Positions 25,356 through 36,899 of a DNA stretch of 64,000 bases are shown piece by piece; position 1 is the stretch's first letter, and each line of letters starts with the position of its first letter. The notes beneath the pieces were generated by a model. The model did not search any database. It was given only the letters and a program-made list of their open reading frames with translations, and was not told the DNA's origin. A program made the translations under genes and the position numbers. Location of the stretch: NCBI GenBank assembly GCA_009739215.1, contig VSJF01000010.1, forward strand, positions 1,302,001-1,366,000, in the 5' to 3' direction. Origin of the DNA: Floccularia luteovirens (lineage: Eukaryota > Basidiomycota > Agaricomycetes > Agaricales > Squamanitaceae).

Positions 25356-27606
25356 ATGATTACATTCGACTTGCTGATAGGCGTCATACTCGTTACGATT
25401 TCACTATATCTTTACTGGACACGATATCACGCACGCCCACGTAATGACTTACCTTTACCTCCAGGACCCAAAAGATTACCTATCATAGGGAATCTTCTTG
25501 ATATGCCAAAGGGTCTGGAATGGATAACTTATCATAAATGGTGCAAGGAACTCAGTAGGCAAACATTTTGGTCCACTCGATGTTATCCCTCACAGCTTGT
25601 ATCCAAAGACTCGGACATTGTTTATCTCAATGTAGCTGGAACACCGATTATTATTTTGGACTCTGCCGAAGCCGCGATCGAGCTTTTGGAAAAAAGATCA
25701 AATATCTATTCCAATAGGTGCGTTGTTGTAATGTCAAACTCTGATTCTCCTCCTCTCATTATGTATTGATATTCAGACCGAAGATGGTAATGGCTGGCGA
25801 GTTGATGGGCTGGGAAACATGTAATATTGGTTTGATGCCGTACGGTTCGTCCTTCCGATAAAATGATTTTTTAATTAAGTATCTTATGGCAAAATTTTTA
25901 TCAGGAGAAAAATGGTATGTTTGTCAATTTTCTCTTTTTGCAAAACCACGTTATTCAAAACAACCAAGGCGGAAACATAGACGCCTTTTGCACCACGTAT
26001 TTCATCCCAAGGCAACTCTCCAATTTTGTCCTCATGAACTAAAATCCACACACACGTTCCTTCGTCGCCTTCTTAAATCTCCAAATGACCTCAGAAAGCA
26101 CTTACATCAGTATGGTTTCTGTTCAATTTATACAATATATGAGCTTATATTTCATTGCTCGTTGTAGTCTCGCAGGGGATACAATCATGTCGATTACTTA
26201 TGGCATCGACGTGCTTCCTGAAAACGATCCATATATTGAGGCTGCCAATATTGCTAGTGACGCTCTCGTCAAAGCCGCAGTTCCTGGCGCTTTCCTTGTA
26301 GATGCTATTCCAATCCTGAAATACATCCCTGATTGGATGCCCTTTGCTGGTTTCAAACGCCAGGCCAAAGAATGGAAGAAGTGTACCGTCAGGATGATAG
26401 AAGCACCATGGGCTGCTACTCAGAAGTTCATTGTACGCATTGTTGACTCATGCAGCCATTTTTGATCATCTCTAACTAAATTATTCAAGGCAAGCGGTAC
26501 GGCGGTGCCCTCTTTTGTTTCAACAAGCCTGCAGAAAATGCAGGAGGATACGAACGACGATGCTTACGAAGAACATATCATTAAAACTGCTGCCGGGACT
26601 ATGTATACAGGTATGACTTTCTGCTTCCGTTGGAAAGGTGGAATTGTTAACTAATACTCTTTCAACTCAAGTTGGGTCCGATACGGTGTGTGATTTTCTC
26701 TGCCTGGCTCAGTATACAGCCCGTTTACGATACTCGGGCAGACCATTGCTGCAATCGCATCATGTATCCTTGGTTTAATAGACAAGCCAGCAGTTCTGAA
26801 GAAGGCCCAAAAGGAAATAGATGCTCATTTGAATATGAGCCGCCTTCCCACTTTCGATGATGAAGAATCATTACCTTATATTACAGCTATCGTTAAAGAA
26901 ACACTCCGATGGCGAGATGTCACACCATTCGGTCAGTATTCGCGGATACTGCTTCTAACACCCATTCTGATTGGCTCCTTATATTTAGGAGTACCGCACC
27001 TTCTGGATGTTGAAGATGTATATAAAGGCTACAGAATACCTGCTGGTTCTGTTATAATTGCCAATTCTTGGTGAGAACAATTCCAGGATACTGTATATGC
27101 ATTCTCTTATTCCCGAATTGTAAAAAGGGCCATGCTCCATGATGAAAATGTATACCCGGATCCATTTACTTTCAATCCAGACAGGTTTATGAAAGACGGG
27201 AAATTGGACAATTCGGTAAGGGATCCGTCACATGCCTGCTTTGGGTTTGGAAGAAGGTAACACTGCGGGTTTGACGTGATTTAGTTCAAATAGCTCACTC
27301 AGGATGGAATTAATATAGGGTGTGTCCCGGACGGTTTATGGCGCTCTCAGCAGTTTGGATAGCAATTGCATCTTTGATTGCAGTGTTCGACGTTAGTAAA
27401 GAAGTGGACGAACAGGGCAACGTTGTTGAACCATCGCATGAATCAATTCCTGGGCTTGTAGCGTATGTCGCACCTTTCAAGTATTTTCTACCCGTACACA
27501 ACTTAATCATCTTTACAGAATGCCCAAGCCTTATGGATGTACAATCAAACCCAGATCAAGAGTAGCTGAGACGCTAATTTTATCGACTCTTGATTCAGAT
27601 GTGTAA
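25356..27606 (+). CDS. Cytochrome P450 monooxygenase, second of a tandem pair
   Basis: Begins at the ATG at 25356 with an anchor (LLIGVILVTISLYLYW) and LPLPPGPKRLPIIGN. It ends at the TAA at 27604-27606, after a last exon spliced in at about 27519. Every diagnostic motif is present: VGSDTTIA, KETLRW, FNPDRF, and FGFGRR/VCPGR split by an intron as in the first copy. It is strongly similar to the gene at 22621 throughout, with most introns at matching positions, so the two arose by tandem duplication. It differs in having an additional intron just before the I-helix: a 14-nt microexon (26672-26685) encodes part of VGSDT, where the first copy is uninterrupted. The product is presumably an ER-anchored monooxygenase; the substrate is unknown. 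Confidence 0.9.
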
Positions 27607-29033
27607 CGGTTTTGGTCAACGCCGTGTATCTTCTTTATCTGTTGTATGGGGAATTCTGTAATTTTGTTTTGGGTTGTTTCAATTGCATCGCAGTGTCTGG
27701 CTCTATCTTTGTGAATAAGATACCTGCATAAGTTACATTGAGCAGTCACTCCGGATAACCCTCGAAACTGATTGCTCTCTGGGTTTGTCACAAAGAATGG
27801 TGAAAATTCAGAGCCCAGAACAGAATCCGGCTTCGGGGTGTGCTACGTATTGTGGTACTGAAGCAGTCATTGATATATATGTTTCGGGTATGGGGGATAT
27901 TGCAGAAGCAAAAATTGCTGGCACGTACTTATCCCGTCATTGTGAGGACATTCTTCGGACATAGCTTTGCGATCAAAACTTCGCTAGCGGTCGCTTGCAC
28001 TTTATTTCGGCCTTTCCTGGGTGTTGCGGCAGATAAGTAACACGTATCTGTGTATTCTTGGATGTATGCTGTCCAGCATATTAAACTGAGGTGTGGGTAA
28101 TAAATGAACCAGTCATTCCGGTCATAGTACTAGTAGAACTCATGAGTCTTGGGAGTGACAGTCACACTTCAACTAACCTCTCCAATGTACGATGACTTTA
28201 AATTAGAAAGTGGACGTCGCTTGGCCGATTGCAATGATTTTCCAGTGTCCAAATGATTGATTGATTGCCAACGGAAATAGGTATGGCTCGAATTCTTCTA
28301 AAAGCCAAAACTACACTCGCCTTTTCCGTTGCTTGCTGCTGGACACTACAGGACGTGATGCTAACCCGGTACTAAGCATAGGCTCAGAATAATACGTTTT
28401 CTTTGGCTCTATCCGAACTCTTACCAAAACATACCTAATTCAATGAATGTTTGCTCCTAGTCGTCGCTTCGGAACATCGCATGCTCGATCTGAAGCCTCA
28501 AGAAGACATCCTTCTGCCCGATAGAGGTCATAAGTGGCATCATTACACCGTCTGACACGTCTGTTGTCACAGGACTTAAACCTATCTTCTGCTTAATCCC
28601 AGCCCCACATAGCGGTTACGCGCAAGTAACAAGTAACACAACTCCTTTGTGCCGAGTTATTGCGGAGATATATCAACACTCTTGCTAAACATCATTGTTT
28701 TCCTTGACCATTTCCGGACTTCTGGTGCCTTATGTTGAAGCGTAAACGATGACAGCATGAAGTACATTTTGGCAAAATAACCAGTTAATTGTCTATGTTA
28801 TACTGTCACGTTAAAGCCGAAAATGTGGCTGTTTCCAGTGGAGAGGCGGTTATTTTGCCCTTAGAAGTGTATGTTCCTTCATTCAACCATCACTACCCAC
28901 ATATCAACAATTAATCTTCAGATGGGTTTCTTTTCGCAATTAACTACCTTCCAAACATGTCATTATGTCAACCGATACCGATGGATATTTGTATTCCCCC
29001 TGTTTTTGGATATCAATAATCTCTTAGGTTGAC
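27607..29033. other. Intergenic
   Basis: About 1.4 kb between the second P450 and the D-amino-acid oxidase gene. Only short motif-free frames (for example 27840-28040 plus). It holds the upstream region of the oxidase. Confidence 0.4.
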
Positions 29034-29042
29034 ATATATAAG
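29034..29042 (+). promoter_or_regulatory. TATA-like box of the D-amino-acid oxidase gene
   Basis: An ATATATAAG element lies about 105 bp upstream of the ATG at 29144, followed by a pyrimidine-rich stretch (CTTCATTACATC). The spacing suits a fungal TATA promoter. Predicted from sequence only. Confidence 0.5.
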
Positions 29043-29143
29043 GTCCAGCAGTGCTGCTGTCTACTTCATTACATCAATCCTTACATCGACCTTCATACTA
29101 ATAAGCATATATCTCTTAGCTACTACTTAATTACAACAACATC

Positions 29144-30606
29144 ATGTCTCCCTCTCCAAACGTTCACCTAGCCCGCATTGGCAAAGAACTCGTTCTCTTC
29201 GATGGTCCCAACCCAACTAAACCTTCCCCAAAATTCAAGAACGTCCTCGTCATCGGGGGTGGTGTCACAGGTTTGACGGTAACTTCTATGACTTTGCCCT
29301 CCATCAAATACACTACTAACGGAATAATCTTAGACCGCCTGGAGCTTGCTCGACGCAGGCTATGGAGTCACTGTGATATCTGAGAAATGGGCAGCTATTC
29401 CAGATCGTATTACTTCTCAAATTGCCGGTGCCCTGCAAGTTTTTCGTTCATACTTTCTTTGATTAAACACTTACAGTTCCCTGTTTAGCTGGGAGTGGCC
29501 CCCCGCTGTGTGTGGCAAACATCAGAACCACATCTCACTTGAGAAATCCAAGGAGTGGTGTATGGCTGCATACCGCAACTTCGAGACTCTTATGAATATC
29601 CGCCCCGTTGAGGAGCACGGAATCCGCATGCGTATGGCCAACTTCTTCTTCTCCCAGCCCCTTGAAGCCATGCCTGGCCAAATGCAGAAGATGATTGAAA
29701 TACAGTCAACCAAAGATGTAAGCATTCACGCCAAAATGACCCTATATTCTCCGCTAAAAATCGGTCTTCCCTGCAGATCCAAGGGTTCAACCGTGACAGA
29801 AGTCTCATCACCCACCACAAGGTCAATCAAGAAGCTGGCGTCATTGACTCGTATCAGCACCTCGCACCTGTCATTGATACGGACCGCTACATGTTCTGGT
29901 TGCGTGACATCGTCACTGCAAAGGGTGGCAAGCTGATCACAGGCAAGGTCACAGGCGATCTCGTTAAACAAGAACGCCAACTCCTTCAGAAATACAAGGT
30001 TGACGCAATCGTCAATGCAAGCGGTCTTGGTGCAGCTGACTTGGCGTCAGACCCAACTGTGTATCCACTCCGGGGAGCGTTGATCCGCGTGATCAACGAT
30101 GGCAAGCGATTCCCGAAAGTTACTGAGGCATTGTGTGTCTCGCACGACGATACACAGGGCAAGGATATCGAGGACATCGTATTCATTGTTCCCCGCAACG
30201 ATGAGACGCTCATTCTCGGAGGTAAGCGTTGAACAATTCCTTGTGTAAACGTAATCGTAACCATCTTTGGCCCTTTACAGGTATTGCCCAGACAGCCAAC
30301 ACCCTGGATCTCACTCTTGACAGCCCCGAAATCCTTAGGATGCGAAAACGTTGCAACGACTTTGTTCCAGGGCTTGAGAACGCAGAGTTCGACCGTTACC
30401 CATTCGTTCAGGGTCTGCGACCATGTACATTAGACAACGTCCGTGTTGAACGTGACTTGCGCCAGAAGAACAGTCGCATTGTACACTCCTATGGACAAGG
30501 TGGATCCGGATTCACGCTCTCCTTCGGATGTGCTGGAGATATCCTCGATATCATTAAGGAGATGGAATCCGAAGTCACACCCGAATTGGTCAAGGCTCAC
30601 TTGTAA
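29144..30606 (+). CDS. D-amino-acid oxidase (FAD-dependent)
   Basis: Five exons: 29144-29278, 29334-29434, 29489-29717, 29777-30221 and 30281-30606, giving about 411 residues. The Rossmann FAD motif VLVIGGGVTGLTTA is at residues about 36-50. The family markers follow: AGALWEWPPAVCG, VNASGLGA, YPLRGALIRV, then QGLRPCTLDNVRVE, which holds the substrate-binding Arg, and the closing HSYGQGGSGFTLSFG. Reaction by family: oxidative deamination of D-amino acids to 2-oxoacids with release of ammonia and hydrogen peroxide, normally in peroxisomes. The C-terminus ends Ala-His-Leu, which fits the loose PTS1 pattern. Intron 2 (29435-29488) starts with GC rather than GT. A TATA-like box precedes the gene. 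D-aspartate oxidase is the closest alternative. Confidence 0.88.
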
Positions 30607-31356
30607 TCTATATGGTTCGGCGGCGGATAAATTATGGAGTTATATTACCTTGCTATCTATATAATGACCGTGAGTAGTGGAGTGATTTATTGTACAGTGG
30701 TGGATAATGGTTACGTTACATGGGGTGTTTTTGTTAATTGACATGTGCTGAACGCTATGCATTTAAATAATTTTAATTAGGAACGAAAGGAGTCGACATT
30801 GCGTTTGGTGGATAAGTACCAAAGAAAAAGAGTGTGATAATACTAGAATAAAATGTAAGATTTTATTTATGTCTTCTGATTCAATGAGTTCAAAACATTT
30901 CAAACATCCCAAGATCTGACTTCACGATTGTGTATCTTCCCAGAACTTCATCACTTCACACCCCCTGTGTCTAGCAGCAAACGCGACTTCGGAAAGCACA
31001 TCTTTCATATCATGATTATCACAATCACGACCTTTATGCTCCTGTTCCATAAGCATCTCACAAATCTCATTTTCCCGGGTGGTCATGTAATCTTTGAAAC
31101 GTGAATCTTATCACACGCATCACAAAACATCTTGTTCACAACTGTCAAAGTACACTTATCTAGCCTTATATGGGACTCTGGGAGTCAAGAACCTCGCGTG
31201 TAAACCGGACCATTCCTCCAATGAATTCAACTTTACAGCTCTAAACTGACGCCCGTCGTTTTCCCATCACTACAACCGCGGTGCGTCCCTCCACTCTTTG
31301 CTTCTCGTTCCTTATCTCAATAATCGGATAGAATAACCCGAAAGGCTTTTCAACCA
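30607..31356. other. Intergenic
   Basis: Oxidase 3' flank and NLR 5' flank. No coding frame, repeat or clear promoter motif was recognised. Confidence 0.4.
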
Positions 31357-34300
31357 ATGTCTTCTTCCAAAGCTAGTCAGACAATCGATGACATCCTGAA
31401 TGTAGCCCAACAGGTCACTAGTATCGGGAAAGATGCATCAAGCCCTATCCCCGGTTTGCCAGCGGCATTTTCTGCATTGAATGTGTTGATTGGAATGGTC
31501 ATTGTATGTGTCGATTGTTGACTAAGATAAACCCACAAAACTAACGCTTCTCGTTGTAGCAAGTTCGTGGAAATGAAGAAAAGCGAATAGGCTTAGCAGA
31601 AGACATCAAGACTCTTGTGGGGATTATTGACAGTACCCACCAACATGCTACAAATATGGTATTCAAAGCGGGAATGGGAACAGATGGGTGGTCCATGGAC
31701 TCTCCGGAGCTAGAGAAAAGAGTGAACGATCTTACCAGGTTGGAACTTTGTAAATCTCTGCTATCAGCATTGTTGACAAAACTCATCGCAGGAGGCTGAG
31801 TGATATCAATAGCAAAGCAGAAATATTAATACAACCACGTACAAAACGGTTCATAAAAGGCAAGAGCAATGCAGACACGTTGGTGAAACTGAGACAGGAT
31901 ATGGATAGTGCAATAAAGAACTTTTCAGTACGTGTCTCTTGGCATGATTTGCCCATATGTAACGACTGAGGTACAACACAGCTTCAAGGACAAATCATGA
32001 TTGAAAAGCAATTACTGGAGGAATCAGCCATGAATGCATTGAAAAGTCTTCCACATGTCAATTCTGGGTACATTTCATCAAATAATCCAACTCGATCCGG
32101 AGTCCTTCCGGGAACGCGAATAAATTTGCTTGAGGACATGACAAATTGGACGCTCGGTCCAGATCCAAGCGGAAATGACCCTCTGATCTACATCCTCAGT
32201 GGTGGAGTTGGGACTGGAAAATCCACTCTTGCCTATGAAATATCTAAACGTCTCGATGAAACCAAACCTAAATCACTGGGTGCATCGTTTTTTTTTGTTC
32301 ACAATGTGGACAAGCTGAGCACCGCCCGATACGTGTTACCAACACTTGCATACCAACTCGCAGCCAGCCAGCCAAAGTTACGCCCACATCTAGTGGCTGC
32401 AGCTCGTAAATACACCAATCAAGGCAAGGAAGGACAACACCTGGAATTCGATCTGGAACAACTTATCATTGAACCTCTCAAGAAAGTGACATCGCATCAC
32501 CGAGTGATCATCGTTATCGACGCTCTCGATGAATGTCAGAAGTCGGCGCAAAACGATGTGGTTCATCTACTCTACCTTCTCATGCGACAGATACCCAGTC
32601 TGCCATTCCAACTGCGGGTGTTTGTTACAACCCGGCCAGAAATGCACATCCAAGAAGCACTTGACTCGGTCGACTTTCGGAATGTATCGAAACCTTTCAG
32701 GATGTGGGACATCCCAAAAACCATTGCGGATGCAGACATACGACTGTACTTGCAGGTGAACCTCGAAAAGACAAGCCAACATATACTCGAAGCACAACCC
32801 ACTCTTATCGATGACCTTGCCTGGCATGCCGAAGGTCTTTTCATCTATGCAGCAACAGTGGTCCAATTTATAGCAAAAAAACCCCCTCGGCTAGTTGAAA
32901 CATTAAATGATCTGTTATCCAAAAAATCGACGGGTGCAGTGTTCAGTCTTGAAAAACTTGATTTCCTATACACTGCTGTGCTGGAAAATTCTTTTTCTAA
33001 AGACGAGTTGAACTTATCGAAAAGTACGAGAGACTATTGGGGAAGTCCTTGGGAGGCTAGTATTGGTTCGCGATCGTGTATCTGCCAACATGCTGAAGGA
33101 TTTGGCTGGTATCAGCACCAAAGACACAGAAGACGTCCTCAGTCGGCTCGGATCCGTGATTAATATGCCAAAGAGAGAGGATGGGAAGATGGATGAAGAT
33201 GCAGAAATCCAAATGTTACATGCTAGCTTTCCACAATTCCTCGTTAACAAGGAACGATGTACAAATGATACATTCTATGTTGACCTAACGAAACACCACA
33301 TGCGCCTCGCGTCGGACTGTCTCTCAACAATGACAAAGGCAGTGCTCATCGTAAACATATGCAGACTGGACGATCCATTTTTGTTCATGGTGGATATCCC
33401 TGGCCTATCAACCCTCGTCAAGAAATACATCCCTGCACATCTGCAGTATGCTTGTGTTCACTGGTCTACACATCTCACCCATAGCGAACCGTTAACTGAA
33501 CTTTTGGATCTAGTGACAGGGTTTGTTACAACAAAGTTGACACCATGGATAGAAGTGCTCAGTTACATCAACCGTTTGCGGGATGGAGCTATAGGATTGG
33601 CCGGGGCATACGAGTGGTGGAAGGTATTGTCAGATTTTGTGTTTGATCTGGATATTCTAAAATAGTTGTATGCAGGAGAAAGTACAGCAAAGGGTGAAGG
33701 AGGACGTACCTCAGATAATCAAGGATGCATACAGACTTGTCCTTGAGTTCTTCTTGCCCATTAGTATCCGACCATTGGAGATATACAATTCGGCATCGAT
33801 TTTCGCACCACATTGCAAGATGACAGAGCTATATGGTGATAACGAGGCGGCAAATGGTAACCGCGCTGCTGTCAAACTAGTCACGACACGGAACACGACT
33901 TGGGGCACTTGTTTGCGTGTAATTGAAACAGGGAAAAGCGATGTGGGGTGTGTCGAATATTCCCCGGACGGCGGCTTAATTACCTCTGGCTCGGAGGATG
34001 GTCGTGTGCAGATCTGGGACTCTGAAGTTGGTACACTGAAGAATATGTTAGTAGGGCATACAAGGGAAGTCAACTGCATCGCATGGTCGCCGGACGGGGA
34101 GCGGATCGTCTCTGGATCGTATGATAAGACATGGCGGTTGTGGAACATCGGATCTGGTGCTGAAGTAAACCAACAGGAGGTGGACGGGATTGTAACAAGG
34201 GTTGCGTGGCATGTGAATGGGAAACATATTGCTTTCACTGTTGACAATGGAGGTTTTCAGGTGTGGGATGTGGAGATTGGGAAGGCAGTGAAGATCCTTC

Positions 34301-35494
34301 CCAACATTAAAGTGGTGAAGGCCATTTCGAAGGATTTCGCACAGTGTCTGGACACGATCGACTTCAAGACCCTGCGCTTGTGGGACACGGAAAGCGGGAC
34401 CATCTTAAGGACGATGAAAGGGCACAGACGTGAAGTGAATTCCGCAACGTTTCTCAACGATACCCAGATCGTCTCGGGTGGGGGGGATGGTACTTTTGTG
34501 TGGGATATAGCCACTGGTAACTGCGTTCATTCTTTCGGAGTGACATCATGGGACGTTTCTGTGTCCCCAATGGGAGATTGAATCGCCGCATCTGGCTATG
34601 CCATTCTTCACTTTTGGGACTCGCGGACGTGGCAAGATTGTGGCAAACTGTCAGCTCATGGCTATTCGTCGTTCTCGCCATGAACGGCTAATTTCTGCAT
34701 CACGTTCAAACCTGCAACTCTGGGACCTTGCCCAGCTGACATCAAAAACACAGACAACGCAACAAAAGACGTTGAATATCATCTTTTCACCCATACATTA
34801 CTATATCGCCATAGTCACCAAGGAAATAATCACTATCTGGTCCCCTAAACCATACTCTGGCGAGCCATTCTGCATTCTTCAGGGATCATTCAGTGAACAC
34901 GCTTCCTTCTCTCCAGATGAGGACATGTTTGCACTTATTGACAGTGACAAGAGGATCCGCGTATGGCTTATCACAACTACACCACCCACTCTTCTCTATA
35001 CCACCTCTCGTGCATTTGGCTGGAAAGGAATCGCATGGTCTCTGAACGGGTGCTGGATTGCAAGCACGATAATCCATAATTTCCACTATGTGCAGGTATG
35101 CGTGTTGGACGCTGCTACGGGCCGACTAAAGAAGGAACTTGTTGTCCCTATGGGCCATTCCAATTTTCCCCTCAAGTTTTCTTCGGATAGCACAATGATA
35201 TACGTCCCTTGTTTCAGTGGTGCATTCCTATACAATCTCAAAGAAGAACGGCAGGTCGATGTCGGGACATTCAAATGGGAGACGAATATTGACAAGTCAG
35301 TGTTTTTGGAAGAGAATGGGTGGGTTACACGCAAAGAGGATGGTAAAAAGTTGTGTTGGATACCTGTATCCAGGAGATATACAGATGAAGATTATCACGA
35401 TTCGAAGATTGCAATGTGGCAAGGACACAATTATTTTGGCATAATTTCGGATATTGGTCAGCTCACACTCTTGCATATTCCGGACGGTCTCTAG
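31357..35494 (+). pseudogene. NACHT-WD40 STAND NTPase (fungal NLR) with three lesions
   Basis: Exons 31357-31503, 31560-31738, 31792-31927, 31982-33623 and 33676-35494 (52 bp last intron). The N-terminal helical region (QVRGNEEKRIGLAEDI) is typical of mushroom NLRs. The NACHT domain shows Walker A GGVGTGKST and Walker B VIIVIDALDEC. The C-terminal part carries at least seven WD40-like repeats (SPDGGLITSGSEDG..IWD, SPDGERIVSGSYDK..LWN and so on). Three lesions break it: a one-base insertion at about 33011-33020, after which the frame closes at 33163; an in-frame TGA at 34579-34581 inside a WD repeat; and a frame change at about 34680, with another TGA at 34681. Family role: intracellular signal sensor in non-self recognition or programmed cell death. 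A truncated N-terminal-NACHT protein could still be made. Confidence 0.8.
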
Positions 35495-36899
35495 ATATGA
35501 CATCCTTATCGTCGCATACAGTATGTAGCAACTTTACATTCCAGTTTTCACATTCAGTAATCTTTAGTTTGATTCTATTGAAATGTGTTTACAAGGTAGA
35601 TATCATGTTAAATCTGGTCGCTGCAGTTAAAAACGACCGTATCAAAGGAAGGCGACAGCAGATGCTAAGCTACCTTGAACTCCAATGTGTGTGATAAAAT
35701 GAGCTGAATTTGTTTAAGAGACGAAAGAGAGACTTTTGCCCCTTCTTGACTTGATAATAATCTTGTAAGTGCAATGGTACGCTACGATGTCCGGAGATGA
35801 CAATAAAACATGTAGGGCAAAGCTGTGTTTGTTATGTAGCGGGAGGTTGGGGAGGGAACTAGGTTGTCCACCACGAAGATATACTCTTCATCAACTAGGC
35901 GCGCACCTAGGGCCCTCTCGACAATCTCTGCCTCCACCTGAGTCATGTCGTCCCGATCCTCATCTCTAAGGCCAGCATCTTCGAGTCTCATCTGTCACTC
36001 ATGTCATTCGGCGGTAAAACAGTCTTCTTCAGTTCTCTACATAAAGATGATTTGTGTACTTGACTATCTGCTTCTGAACGATGCAATTTTGCTGTTAAGA
36101 AGAGACTTATTTTGTCCTTCAGACTTTTCTTTGCGTTGAGTCTTGACGTTCAAATCTCAAGTCCTACGAGATTGATCCTTAGGAACGCGACATATCACAT
36201 CAACCGTGTCCAGCCCATCGCAGGTCCCCCCACCCCAATTCCACCCATTGACTCAACGACTGTAATCGAGATTTTATATCCCGGGTGTAATTTGCTTCAT
36301 TACTTCTGATATCCCCTATTTATTTCCGAGTTAATGTCTTTGACTACGAAATATTCGCTAGAAACATCAGACACATGGTATTTTCTCCCAGAACTTCCAA
36401 GACAGTGAAGACTAAAGTTGCTAATTATGCATTATGGGCCATTCGTGGCTCAATTAAAACTCCTCACAGATAATGACCCCAATGATCCCATTTCAATTCC
36501 TATTGTACCATACCCCCGACATACGGACACATGTTATACTACTACATGTAGTAACTGCAACGAGCCTCCCGGTGCAGGCTCATGTCGACCGTAACCACAT
36601 CAGAGGACAATGGATACCCTGATATATGAAACGATAGGTAATGCCCATCGCCATTCACAAGGCAAAATGTGTGTCTAGGATGCCCAACACATAGAGCGTA
36701 GAAAATGTGGGTTCTATGTGAATCAGCACCCATCAATACAACTACACTAGTTGACTCATCGAATGTGAAGTCTTGCCGAATGCAACAGTAGTATCGGGCA
36801 GAACTATCACGGAAAATGGATAATGTTTTGTCTTCTGAGTTGTTACTTGAGAAGTTTGTCCCACTCGTTTTAACGATAAGTATAAATAATTGATCATAA
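35495..36899. other. Intergenic, no convincing gene
   Basis: A few short frames on both strands without motifs. A minus-strand frame near 36542-36736 follows the C-terminal exons of the DUF6533 gene and could be a tail exon, but this is not supported. Confidence 0.35.

Noticed and set aside
22621..30606. Biosynthetic gene cluster
   Set aside because: No core enzyme in the window; kept only as a low-interest hypothesis.
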